32,197 nt of DNA from Chryseobacterium sp. SN22 (GCF_008329705.1 NZ_VTSX01000034.1:1-32197), one strand, 5' to 3'. Shown: positions 8,370-15,805, counted from the first letter of the stretch. Notes: a model not told the origin generated them from the sequence alone. Translations and numbers: made by a program.

Positions 8370-8981
8370 CTAATTTAAAAGTTCAATTTTTAAGTCAGGT
8401 AATCTTTTTTTCAGCTCAATGATTTTTAATTCAAGAGTATTCCGATCAAAAACAAAATCACCAAAAATTTCCCTGTTGATTTCAAAGTTTATGGCTGTGA
8501 AGTCTTCGGAGGAATCAGCTTCTGAAATTTCTTGAAAAACCGTTTTTCCATGTTCAAAAATAAAATGTCCAGATTTTTTATTCCAGACGGTTTTTAATTC
8601 ACATTGATCCGAAACAGCATTGATAACTGCCATTCCGACCCGGCAAAATTCATCACCAACTTCAAGATGTTTTTTTTCATTGCTGCATGCTCCGATTTTT
8701 GTCATAACACATTCAGCTATTGTGAAATCCCATGACTTTTCCAGAGACATTCCTGCATTGTATTTCACATATATGGAATTAGACTGGGCACTAATGATTA
8801 TTTCACTGCAATTATTATCGAAATATTCATCGATAGCATGACATAAAGCTCCATTTACAAGAGAATTCAAATTGTTTTCCTTAAAACAATCTTCAAAATA
8901 CATTTTAGGACGAAGCCTTACATGATCCATCGGATCAATAGCGATTAATGATTCTACTTTGTATATTTTTTTCTCTTCCAC
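8370..8981 (-). CDS. Stand-alone GyrB/ParE-like GHKL domain with degraded ATP site
   Basis: A 203-residue protein that aligns by eye to the N-terminal ATPase domain of DNA gyrase B and nothing else. 'DHVRLRPKMYFED' (19-31) matches GyrB 'AVRKRPGMYIGD'; 'CHAIDEYFDNNCSEIIIS' matches 'DNAIDEALAGHCKEIIVT'; 'VGMAVINAVS' (115-124) matches 'VGVSVVNALS'; and 'TAINFEINREIFGDFVFD...ELKIIELKKRLPDLKIELLN' matches the end of the ATPase fold. The residues needed for ATP are gone: the catalytic Glu is Gly44, the Mg-binding Asn is His48, the adenine-binding Asp is Tyr74, and the GRGIP loop reads 'AGMSL'. There is no transducer, TOPRIM or C-terminal domain. It is the last gene of the DUF4199 - glycosyltransferase - DUF2807 operon, 7 bases behind the lipoprotein gene. 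Function unknown. Confidence 0.75.
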   Translation of the reverse strand: MEEKKIYKVESLIAIDPMDHVRLRPKMYFEDCFKENNLNSLVNGALCHAIDEYFDNNCSEIIISAQSNSIYVKYNAGMSLEKSWDFTIAECVMTKIGACSNEKKHLEVGDEFCRVGMAVINAVSDQCELKTVWNKKSGHFIFEHGKTVFQEISEADSSEDFTAINFEINREIFGDFVFDRNTLELKIIELKKRLPDLKIELLN

Positions 8982-8988
8982 TTCCTGT

Positions 8989-9690
8989 TTACTCTAATTT
9001 CTTATTCTCCACACGAGTATCTTTATCAATCTTAAAGGCCCGAACCGGATCATTGTAATAAGTAAATTTTGCCGTATTCTGAACATGACCTTTCAAGGAA
9101 TCTTTGACATTTACTTCTGCATAGTTTCCGTTTTTGGACTCGATGTTCAGGTTTTCGATTTTCCAGTACGGAGCGATCAGGCTGGCCGTATCGGAAATTT
9201 TAATCACGGCATCTTTGGTCTGCCCGAGAAAGTTGGCCCTGCTGCGGTTCAGCATTTCCACTTCTGCCCTACGTGTATTTACCGAACCCATAAAAGTAGC
9301 AAAATTCTTTAAATTAAGCCTAAAATTATCGGTCTTAATTTCACTGGAAATGTTCATCTCTACCGAATCGGAAATGGCCACTTTTTCCAGATTGTATTTG
9401 GAGTAAATGGTGACATTATAAAAGTCCACACCTTTGGTTCCGCGTTTTTCTCTGATGGTTAAAGTTTTATCATCCACTTCAACCTCAAGGTTATCCGCTA
9501 CATTAGGATAAGTCTCAATTTCAACAAAGTTTTTGTTCCCTCTCGCATAAAACACCCGGAATTTTCCTTCCAGATTGAGGTTTACAAACTCAGGTACATC
9601 TACATCTTTCCGCTCGATGTTGCCTTTTGGAGAAACTTTACCGCAGGAAACCAAGGCAAAAACCGCCATGGCGTAAAAAATATTCTTCAT
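8989..9690 (-). CDS. DUF2807 (head GIN domain) lipoprotein
   Basis: A 233-residue lipoprotein with the lipobox ending at Cys16 (FALVSCG). The rest is a repetitive beta-helix-like fold: 'VNLNLEGKFRVFYARGN', 'VEIETYPNVADNLEVEVDD', 'KTLTIREKRG', then strands such as 'MNISSEIKTDNFRLNLKN', 'RRAEVEMLNRSRANFLGQT' and 'ASLIAPYWKIENLNIESKN'. This is the DUF2807 'putative auto-transporter adhesin, head GIN domain' pattern common in Bacteroidetes. The protein is probably anchored to the outer membrane. Its start codon follows the glycosyltransferase stop after a single base, so the two are translationally close. The role is unknown. Confidence 0.85.
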   Translation of the reverse strand: MKNIFYAMAVFALVSCGKVSPKGNIERKDVDVPEFVNLNLEGKFRVFYARGNKNFVEIETYPNVADNLEVEVDDKTLTIREKRGTKGVDFYNVTIYSKYNLEKVAISDSVEMNISSEIKTDNFRLNLKNFATFMGSVNTRRAEVEMLNRSRANFLGQTKDAVIKISDTASLIAPYWKIENLNIESKNGNYAEVNVKDSLKGHVQNTAKFTYYNDPVRAFKIDKDTRVENKKLE

Positions 9691-9691
9691 G

Positions 9692-10642
9692 TTAAATCAC
9701 TTCATCAATATTATAATTCTTATGCTCCCGGTTGGTCCGGATGATCATTTCCCCTAAGAATCCCGCTACAAAAAGCAGGGTTCCCATAATCATCATGGTC
9801 AGCGCGATGAAGAACCATGGATTGTTGGTAATCAGATGTCCGTAAATTCCCCTGGCTACATCAATAAGCTTAGAAAGACCCAGCCAGAGTGCCGAAAGAA
9901 ATCCGACAATAAACATCAATGTACCCACGGCTCCGAAAAAGTGCATCGGCCTTCCGCCAAAACGGCTGACAAACCAAAGGGTTACCAGATCCAGGAAACC
10001 CCGGATGAACCTTTCGGTACCGAATTTTGAAGTTCCGTAAGGGCGGGCCTGGTGGCGTACTTCTTTTTCCGTAATCCTTCTGAATCCTGCATTGGCGGCC
10101 AGAACCGGGATGTAGCGGTGCATGTCTCCGTATACATCGATCGATTTTACCACCTGTCTTTTATAAGCTTTCAACCCGCAGTTGAAATCGTGCAGGTAAA
10201 CCCCTGAAACTTTTCTCGCTGCTGCATTGAACAGCTTGGAAGGAACGTTTTTCGTCATCACGTTATCAAAACGCTTCTTTTTCCAGCCCGAAACGATGTC
10301 GTAATTTTCATTGATGACCATGGTATACAATTCCGGTATTTCTTCCGGGAAATCCTGTAAATCAGCATCCATCGTGATGATCACATCACCATTGGTGCGC
10401 TCAAAGGCGGCATGCAGCGCCTGGGATTTCCCGTAATTCTTGGAAAATTTAATCCCGTGGATCTGAGGATGCTGAACTTTCAGGTTCTCAATAATGCTCC
10501 ACGACAAATCCGTGCTTCCGTCATCTACAAACCAGATTTCGTACGATAAACCGTTTGACCGGCAAACGTTATCAATCCTGGAAAAAAGCTCCTCCAGAGA
10601 AGCTTCCTCGTTCAGTAACGGAATAACTATAGATAAATTCAT
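9692..10642 (-). CDS. GT2 family glycosyltransferase with two C-terminal membrane helices
   Basis: A 316-residue membrane-bound GT-A glycosyltransferase. Nucleotide-sugar motifs are 'FVDDGSTD' (38-45) and the metal-binding 'DADLQD' (92-97); the 'HDFNCGLKAY' and 'EKEVRHQARPYGTSKFG' blocks are characteristic of the polyisoprenyl-phosphate glycosyltransferases (DPM1/GtrB/ArnC-like). Two C-terminal helices (about 233-258 and 276-300) place it in the inner membrane. It likely moves a sugar from a nucleotide donor to undecaprenyl phosphate. It follows the DUF4199 gene by 17 bases and precedes the DUF2807 lipoprotein by one, so it is in the middle of the operon. The DUF4199-glycosyltransferase order is common in Bacteroidetes. 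Confidence 0.92.
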   Translation of the reverse strand: MNLSIVIPLLNEEASLEELFSRIDNVCRSNGLSYEIWFVDDGSTDLSWSIIENLKVQHPQIHGIKFSKNYGKSQALHAAFERTNGDVIITMDADLQDFPEEIPELYTMVINENYDIVSGWKKKRFDNVMTKNVPSKLFNAAARKVSGVYLHDFNCGLKAYKRQVVKSIDVYGDMHRYIPVLAANAGFRRITEKEVRHQARPYGTSKFGTERFIRGFLDLVTLWFVSRFGGRPMHFFGAVGTLMFIVGFLSALWLGLSKLIDVARGIYGHLITNNPWFFIALTMMIMGTLLFVAGFLGEMIIRTNREHKNYNIDEVI

Positions 10643-10659
10643 TTAATTTTAATAAAAAA

Positions 10660-11259
10660 TTATTCTTGATTCTGCTCTTCCTGATAGATCGTTTTCGTTC
10701 TGAAAAACGCTCCGAAAAACAATGACAAAACTACGTAAAATATAAGTATTGCCGCAAAATATCCTGAAAAATGACTGGCCGTAAGCATATCTTTTCCTTT
10801 TACGGCGTCCGGTGAGAAACTCGGAAGCCTTTCTTTGTATTTCTGATCCAGCTCGTCGATGTCTTTCTGGTGCTTCAGAATCTTTCTTGCCGACTGGTAT
10901 TCCTTGTCCATTTCCGATTTCTGGCGGGTCACATATTGGTAGTTCAGCAGCTTTTTGGCATCGGTATCCACGAAATTTAAAAATAAATAAATACTGAAAA
11001 TGGATAAAATACCTCCGATAAACATCGGGACGAATGCCCTTTTAAAAGCATCTCTGAAGCTCACTACCCGATGGCTGCTCCAATAGGATTTTACCGACCA
11101 GAATGCGGTTCCGGCATAAATGATCGGCAAGACGAAAGCATTGGCTTTCAATGAAATATCAAAATAGTTAACTCCTGAGAAGAAGTAATACACTACGAAA
11201 AAAACGATCATCGTAGCGCCAAACAGTAAAATTCCTAATGTGGAAGTGCTTTTCGTCAT
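10660..11259 (-). CDS. DUF4199 family membrane protein
   Basis: A 199-residue inner-membrane protein with four helices (about 8-29, 36-57, 75-97 and 168-187) and a charged, coiled-coil-like loop between helices three and four ('YQSARKILKHQKDIDELDQK'). The 'SFRDAFKRAF' segment before helix three and the overall helix spacing match DUF4199. The family has no known biochemical role but is very often encoded just upstream of a GT2 glycosyltransferase, as here. It is the first gene of the operon. The 130 bases upstream lead to the SRP RNA gene on the other strand, and no convincing -7 box was found for it. Confidence 0.85.
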   Translation of the reverse strand: MTKSTSTLGILLFGATMIVFFVVYYFFSGVNYFDISLKANAFVLPIIYAGTAFWSVKSYWSSHRVVSFRDAFKRAFVPMFIGGILSIFSIYLFLNFVDTDAKKLLNYQYVTRQKSEMDKEYQSARKILKHQKDIDELDQKYKERLPSFSPDAVKGKDMLTASHFSGYFAAILIFYVVLSLFFGAFFRTKTIYQEEQNQE

Positions 11260-11379
11260 ATCTAAATTTTTAGAAAATTTTTAAAAAATTATCAGCCTGA
11301 ATTTCAGCAAACTACCGTCAACAGTCTGTTTTTTCAATTAATTTTCTTTAATAATGTTTTGAGTTTTGTAAAATATTCC

Positions 11380-11387
11380 TACCTTTG
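11380..11387 (+). promoter_or_regulatory. -7 box (TACCTTTG) of the SRP RNA gene
   Basis: TACCTTTG is a perfect TAnnTTTG match and lies 4 bases before the first paired base of the SRP RNA. The upstream T-rich stretch with TTTTGAGTTTTG supplies possible -33 TTG contacts. This is one of the clearest promoters in the window. Confidence 0.75.
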
Positions 11388-11388
11388 C

Positions 11389-11493
11389 AACGGCAAGTCC
11401 TAAACAACCAGCTCCTGAGAATCCTCCAGGGTGGGAACGCAGCAAAGGTAATTGGTCGTAGCGGTGTGATTTAGGTAGCTTGCCATTTTTTTT
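11389..11493 (+). ncRNA. ffs: Bacterial signal recognition particle RNA (4.5S RNA)
   Basis: The transcript folds as a long irregular hairpin. GGCAAG at 11392-11397 pairs with CTTGCC at 11479-11484, CCTAAA with TTTAGG, and ACCA with TGGT further in. The tip carries the Ffh-binding domain: CCAGG on the 5' side, a GU/AC-closed GGGA tetraloop (GNRA type), and the conserved GCAGCA on the 3' side, all within 11424-11449. The final stem is followed by a run of eight Ts, so it doubles as its own terminator. The RNA joins Ffh to target membrane and exported proteins to the translocon. It is about 95-100 nt, the short bacterial form, and lies opposite in strand to both neighbouring operons. Confidence 0.9.
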
Positions 11494-11510
11494 TGGTTTT
11501 AAGTGAAGAG

Positions 11511-11575
11511 AGGTAATTTGAAAATTATCTTTTTTTGTTTTTAAACCCTTCAGCATTCCCATTTTCAAATTACCT
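11511..11575. repeat. 15-bp perfect inverted repeat, 35-base loop
   Basis: AGGTAATTTGAAAAT (11511-11525) is matched by ATTTTCAAATTACCT (11561-11575). It lies between the SRP RNA terminator and the 3' end of the UPF0173 gene. It is AT-rich with a long loop, so it is a poor intrinsic terminator; it could be a relic or a protein-binding site. Confidence 0.7.
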
Positions 11576-11589
11576 TTTCAATATTCTAT

Positions 11590-12276
11590 TTAAAATTCGA
11601 ACGTTTCACCCAGTTTCGGTAAAACAAGTTCTACGTTTTTGTCTGTAAAATGTTTCACTGCACTCTCATGATTGATCTCAATCGCAGGGAAAGTATCAAA
11701 ATGGCATCCGATTACTTTCGGTGTCTTTAATAATTCAGTCGCTGCAAAAGCTGCTTCTTCAGGACCCATAGTATAGTGGCTCCCAACCGGAAGGATCGAA
11801 AGGTCTAAATTGCCATATAATCTCGGAAACAGTTCCATATCCGCCATGACACCGGTATCACCTGCCATGTACAGGTTTTTTCCCTCAGGAAGCCTGAAAA
11901 TATATCCTACAGGAACGCCGCCATAGCTTCCGTCCGGGAACGAACTTGTATGGTGGGCCGTAACCATGGAAATCTTAAGATCGCCGATTTTTGCCGACCC
12001 TCCTAAGTTCACATCGTCCGTGTTTTTCGCATTTTTAAAATACCCGCAGATTTCCGGAACGGCAATCACTGTTGCTTCAGGGTGGTGCTGCAGTACTTCT
12101 TCCACGTCGGCAATATGGTCTCCGTGCGCATGCGTCAGTAAGATATAATCGATTTTCTGAGCCGAAATATCGAATCCGGATTCGGCTTTTTTGTAGTTGT
12201 AAAAAGGATCGGACAAGATCGTTTTGTCTTTATAAGTGAACAAAAAACAGTTTTGTCCCAGGTATTGTATTTTCAT
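11590..12276 (-). CDS. UPF0173 metal-dependent hydrolase (metallo-beta-lactamase fold)
   Basis: A 228-residue cytosolic hydrolase. The metal site motif 'LTHAHGDH' gives His49, His51, Asp53 and His54; further ligands are in 'VTAHHTSS', 'YMAGDTGVMADM' and the C-terminal 'IGCHFDTFP'. 'LPVGSHYTMGPEEAA' is typical of the UPF0173/YtkL group. The reaction for this group is not firmly known, although the fold and two-metal site are clear. It is the last gene of the menB - menA - membrane protein cluster, 20 bases after its neighbour. Confidence 0.92.
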   Translation of the reverse strand: MKIQYLGQNCFLFTYKDKTILSDPFYNYKKAESGFDISAQKIDYILLTHAHGDHIADVEEVLQHHPEATVIAVPEICGYFKNAKNTDDVNLGGSAKIGDLKISMVTAHHTSSFPDGSYGGVPVGYIFRLPEGKNLYMAGDTGVMADMELFPRLYGNLDLSILPVGSHYTMGPEEAAFAATELLKTPKVIGCHFDTFPAIEINHESAVKHFTDKNVELVLPKLGETFEF

Positions 12277-12296
12277 TTTTTAATTAATTTTAAAAT

Positions 12297-12614
12297 TTAT
12301 GGAGTTATAACACGTTCAACTTTTACTGACACCCCGCTGTAGTAGTAAATCAAATACAAACAACAGGCAATAATAAGGCATTGAAATACAAGAATAAAAA
12401 TATTGGAGTTTATCATTTGTCTTAATATAAGGTAAGAAACAACCAGGTCAACCATTAAAATTATTCCTAAAACAACCGGTGTCACGGCAATTTCGGATAA
12501 TGTAAGCTCACCGAACAGCAGTTCTTTTATTAAGATGAAGAAAAAGCCTACGGATGCAATTACCGATAAATAAGAAGCACCGGTATAGCTTTTATTTCTC
12601 ATTTTCAGCTTCAC
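12297..12614 (-). CDS. Small membrane protein of unknown function
   Basis: A 105-residue protein with three hydrophobic helices (about 13-33, 41-65 and 70-92) and short charged ends. A later ATG at residue 5 (MRNKSY) is an alternative start. No family was recognised. It sits 11 bases after menA and 20 bases before the UPF0173 gene, so it is almost certainly co-transcribed with them. There is no motif to suggest an enzymatic role. Confidence 0.7.
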   Translation of the reverse strand: MKLKMRNKSYTGASYLSVIASVGFFFILIKELLFGELTLSEIAVTPVVLGIILMVDLVVSYLILRQMINSNIFILVFQCLIIACCLYLIYYYSGVSVKVERVITP

Positions 12615-12625
12615 CGCTTTACATT

Positions 12626-13555
12626 TTAATGGAACAGATTCAGTCCGGCTGCCGTAAGAACAGCAATCATCAAGGTAATCATCCCCACCTGTTTCAGAAA
12701 CGGATCAAGTTCTCTGGGATTCTTTACCGTCATAATGTTTCTTCTGATTCTCATTAAAGGAAGCATCAGGATCATGACAATAAAAACGTAATAATTCTGC
12801 GTCTGGAAAAACCCGTTTATGCCTAAAAACATCAGAATAAAAATCAAAGGAAGATTAAGCAGCACCATTTCGTAAATCATCGCTTTTTTAAAGCCGATGC
12901 GAAGGGCAAAACTGTTTTTCCCGGATAGTTTATCGCTTTCGATATCCCGCATGTTATTCAGGTTCAGTACCGCCATGCTCATCATTCCGATGGCCGCTCC
13001 CGGCAGCAGCACGTCCCAGCTGAACGATTTCGTAAACAGGAAATAACTTCCGCAAACGGAAACCAGCCCGAAAAAGATAAATACGAAAACATCCCCCAAC
13101 CCCATGTAGCCATAAGGTTTTTTTCCTATCGTATACCCTATTGCAGCCAGGATACAGGCAATCCCCAAACCGATGAAAATATAAAATTCATTCATATAAT
13201 CCGGTATAAACGCCAGATATAGGAGCGCAACGGTCGCCATAAAAGACAATACGGAAAATAAGATCACGGCATTTTTCATCTGTTGGGCTGTAATCCGCCC
13301 GGAGGCTACGGCTCTTGCTTCCGCTTCGGCAGCCCTTTTGGTATCTGTTCCTTTAATTCCGTCGCCGTAATCGTTGGCGTAGTTGGAAAGCACCTGGTAA
13401 AGTAGAGTCACCACCAGGGCGAGTGCAAAGATTCTCCAGTCCCAGGTTCCCCCTTCATTGTAAAGTCTCCACCGGGCAATAAAAGATCCCATGATAATTC
13501 CGCTTAAGGAAAGCGGCAATGTTCTAAGCCTTGCGGCTTTTATCCAATCTGTCAT
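12626..13555 (-). CDS. menA: 1,4-dihydroxy-2-naphthoate polyprenyltransferase
   Basis: A 309-residue UbiA-superfamily integral membrane enzyme that attaches the isoprenoid tail to dihydroxynaphthoate to make demethylmenaquinone. The first Mg/diphosphate-binding motif is 'NYANDYGDGIKGTDTKR' (58-74) and the second is 'NNMRDIESDKLSGKNS' (around 200). Eight or nine membrane helices are visible. The N-terminus 'WIKAARLRTLPLSLSGI' is characteristic of MenA. It lies downstream of menB in the same direction, separated by a 74-base spacer containing short repeats (see 13577-13617). The other men genes are not in this window. Confidence 0.95.
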   Translation of the reverse strand: MTDWIKAARLRTLPLSLSGIIMGSFIARWRLYNEGGTWDWRIFALALVVTLLYQVLSNYANDYGDGIKGTDTKRAAEAEARAVASGRITAQQMKNAVILFSVLSFMATVALLYLAFIPDYMNEFYIFIGLGIACILAAIGYTIGKKPYGYMGLGDVFVFIFFGLVSVCGSYFLFTKSFSWDVLLPGAAIGMMSMAVLNLNNMRDIESDKLSGKNSFALRIGFKKAMIYEMVLLNLPLIFILMFLGINGFFQTQNYYVFIVMILMLPLMRIRRNIMTVKNPRELDPFLKQVGMITLMIAVLTAAGLNLFH

Positions 13556-13576
13556 AGTTTATGAGTAATGGGCAAT

Positions 13577-13617
13577 GGGTAATCGGTAATAGAAATATTG
13601 CTTATTACTGATTACTC
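13577..13617. repeat. Imperfect inverted repeat in the menB-menA spacer
   Basis: GGGTAATCGGTAAT (13577-13590) faces ATTACTGATTACTC (13604-13617), 12 of 14 bases complementary. The surrounding spacer is a run of TAATGGG-like words. Similar word runs occur in other spacers of the window. Confidence 0.55.
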
Positions 13618-13629
13618 ATTACTTATATT

Positions 13630-14466
13630 TTAAGATATCCATTGGTCTTCTCCGAAGTCCGGCTTTCTTTTTTCAAGGAACGCATTTCTTCCTTCTTTTG
13701 CCTCTTCCGTCATATAGGCAAGACGCGTTGCCTCACCGGCAAATACCTGCTGGCCTACCATGCCGTCATCGGTAAGGTTCATGGCGAATTTCAGCATCCT
13801 GATCGAGGTCGGTGATTTGGCCAGAATTTCCTGGGCCCACTCATAAGCGGTATCTTCCAGTTCGGCATGAGGAACCACTTTATTCACCATTCCCATTTCA
13901 AAAGCTTCCTGAGCGGAATAATTTCTGCCCAAAAAGAAAATCTCGCGGGCCTTTTTCTGTCCGACCATTTTTGCCAGATAAGCAGAACCGTAACCACCGT
14001 CAAAACTGGTTACATCGGCATCCGTCTGCTTGAAAATCGCGTGCTCTTCACTGGCTAAAGTTAAATCGCAAACCACATGAAGCGAGTGTCCTCCACCTAC
14101 GGCCCATCCCGGTACCACCGCAATGACTACTTTAGGCATAAAACGGATCAACCGCTGAACTTCAAGAATATTTAACCGGTGTCTTCCATCCTCACCTACA
14201 TATCCCTGATGTCCTCTCGCCTTCTGGTCTCCCCCGCTGCAGAATGCCCAGCCTCCGTCTTTAGGGCTTGGCCCTTCTCCTGAGAGCAATACCACGCCGA
14301 TGGAAGGATCTTCGTAGGCATCATAAAAAGCATCGTACAATTCTGAAGTTGTCTTGGGTCTGAACGCATTACGGATTTCCGGTCTGTTGAAAGCGATTCT
14401 CGCTACCCCGTTGGATTTTTTATAGGTAATATCTTCGTATTCTCTGGCGGTTTTCCACTCGATCAT
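13630..14466 (-). CDS. menB: 1,4-dihydroxy-2-naphthoyl-CoA synthase
   Basis: A 278-residue crotonase-fold enzyme that closes the second ring in menaquinone synthesis. The CoA/oxyanion motifs 'CSGGDQKARG' (76-85) and 'PGWAVGGGHSLH' (119-130) are present, with 'SFDGGYGSAYLAKMVGQKKA' and the C-terminal 'ATRLAYMTEEAKEGRNAF'. Asp149 in 'QTDADV' replaces the glycine of the E. coli enzyme, which marks the bicarbonate-independent (type II) form. I use the ATG at 14466 (MIEWKTAREY); an upstream TTG at 14487 lies inside the -7 box and cannot be the start. It heads the menB - menA - membrane protein - UPF0173 cluster. Confidence 0.95.
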   Translation of the reverse strand: MIEWKTAREYEDITYKKSNGVARIAFNRPEIRNAFRPKTTSELYDAFYDAYEDPSIGVVLLSGEGPSPKDGGWAFCSGGDQKARGHQGYVGEDGRHRLNILEVQRLIRFMPKVVIAVVPGWAVGGGHSLHVVCDLTLASEEHAIFKQTDADVTSFDGGYGSAYLAKMVGQKKAREIFFLGRNYSAQEAFEMGMVNKVVPHAELEDTAYEWAQEILAKSPTSIRMLKFAMNLTDDGMVGQQVFAGEATRLAYMTEEAKEGRNAFLEKRKPDFGEDQWIS

Positions 14467-14484
14467 TTTTGTAATAATTTTCCC

Positions 14485-14492
14485 CAAAGATA
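14485..14492 (-). promoter_or_regulatory. -7 box (TATCTTTG) of the menB operon
   Basis: Minus-strand TATCTTTG fits TAnnTTTG and ends 18 bases before the menB ATG. At the -33 distance the sequence is GTT rather than TTG. Its position also rules out the TTG at 14487 as the start of translation. Confidence 0.65.
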
Positions 14493-14712
14493 CGGAATTG
14501 GAAAGAATTTTAACATGGATTTCCCAGGATTAATCCTGAAAGTTTCCGGTTTTTTTATGCTGGATGCGATTGATACCAAACGCTTGTCTATTGGACTAAA
14601 CTTGAACACGGAGCGCACGAAGCTTTTTTAATACCGGACATATTTGAGTTTCATCAACTCTAAACTTTAAACCTGAACAGCACAATCTATTGTTTACTTC
14701 ATTTTAACCAAT
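14493..14712. other. Spacer upstream of menB
   Basis: No gene is visible here. The only structure noted is a perfect 14-bp palindrome, CAGGATTAATCCTG at 14525-14538, centred about 43 bases upstream of the menB -7 box, which could be an operator. Confidence 0.5.
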
Positions 14713-14740
14713 AAAAAAACCGGAGCATTATGCTCCGGTT
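14713..14740 (-). terminator. Intrinsic terminator of the TPR gene
   Basis: On the minus strand AACCGGAGCAT and ATGCTCCGGTT form an 11-bp stem with a minimal loop, followed by a run of seven Ts. It lies 27 bases after the TPR gene stop. Confidence 0.9.
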
Positions 14741-14767
14741 GATATATAATTTCTTAGTATTCTGAAA

Positions 14768-15805
14768 TTACTTAGCCGGCTGCTTTGCCTGAAGTTCTGC
14801 TTCTTTAGCTTTCATTTCATTGGCTTTGGCGGTATTCCTTGTGGTATTGTACATATCTTTCAGGGTCTGTACAGCATTGATGTCGTTCGGCATGGCCTGC
14901 ATCCATTTCTCCGCATAAGGAATCGCTTTGTTGAACCTTTCCTTTCTTGCTTCGATCAGTTTGGTAGCATCGTCCGGTTTTGTCTTTCTCAAAGCGTTGA
15001 TTTCGGTTACTGCTTTTTCATCATCACCGATAGCCGTATATACCAGGTTCTGGTAAGCATTCGAAAAATCAGGCTTCAGTTCGATTGCCTTCTGGAAAGA
15101 AGCCATTGCCTCGTTGGTTGTTGCCGGATTTTTTGCCTGAAGCACCCCTAAGTTGTACCAGTTGGTGGCATCGTTAGGATTCTTCGCTAACTGCTCTTTC
15201 AGGTTCTGCATAAATTTATCCGTATTTCCGGATGCATACAGCGCACTTCCCTGATATTCTTTCAACTTGGCACTGTTCGGGAATTTAGCCAATCCTTTTT
15301 CGATGAGAGCCAAAGCTTCGTCATTCTTTTTAGCATTGATCAGCAAAGTGGATAATGTTTCATACAGATCCTGCTCAACGCTTGGTGACTGCTCGGTTTT
15401 GAAATCCGAATAGTCTTTTGAAGAGGTTTTCTTCAAAAGGTCCCACGTATTTTTATCATAGCTGGCCACCTGTCCTGTTTTGTTATCCTTCGCGGTGTAA
15501 GTGGTTTCAACACCAGTATACCCGGAATTGATCAGGTCCGTATATATTTTTGTAGCCTGAGGAATATCATTAGCCAGCGCATAATTCAATCCTGCATAAT
15601 ACATATATACTTTATTGTCCTGTCCGCTTGTTTTCAGGATGTTATACACATCCATAAACTTAGGAGCTGCCACTGCGTAATTTTTCGCATTGTATGCGTC
15701 CATTGCAGCTTTATTGGCTTCCTGGAGCTTAGCGTTAACATCATCTTTCTGTCCGAAAACAAAGGCAGATGCTACGAAAGCCATACCTAAAATCAGCTTT
15801 TTCAT
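14768..15805 (-). CDS. Exported tetratricopeptide repeat protein
   Basis: A 345-residue protein starting at the ATG at 15805 (MKKLILGMAFVASAFVFGQ, signal peptide of about 19 residues); a GTG two codons upstream is less likely. The mature part carries TPR-like helix pairs: 'NKAAMDAYNAKNYAVAAPKF', 'KVYMYYAGLNYALANDIPQA', 'NAKKNDEALALIEKGLAKFP', 'ATNWYNLGVLQAKNPATTNE', 'ASFQKAIELKPDFSNAYQNL' and 'YAEKWMQAMPNDINAVQTL'. The protein probably works as a periplasmic scaffold; the partner is unknown. It is 33 bases downstream of gyrA in the same direction and ends in a strong terminator, so it may be transcribed with gyrA or from its own promoter. Confidence 0.88.
   Translation of the reverse strand: MKKLILGMAFVASAFVFGQKDDVNAKLQEANKAAMDAYNAKNYAVAAPKFMDVYNILKTSGQDNKVYMYYAGLNYALANDIPQATKIYTDLINSGYTGVETTYTAKDNKTGQVASYDKNTWDLLKKTSSKDYSDFKTEQSPSVEQDLYETLSTLLINAKKNDEALALIEKGLAKFPNSAKLKEYQGSALYASGNTDKFMQNLKEQLAKNPNDATNWYNLGVLQAKNPATTNEAMASFQKAIELKPDFSNAYQNLVYTAIGDDEKAVTEINALRKTKPDDATKLIEARKERFNKAIPYAEKWMQAMPNDINAVQTLKDMYNTTRNTAKANEMKAKEAELQAKQPAK

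Noticed and set aside
11338..11568. Minus-strand open frame of 76 codons
   Set aside because: It lies across the SRP RNA gene and has no protein-like features; it is the shadow of the RNA gene.
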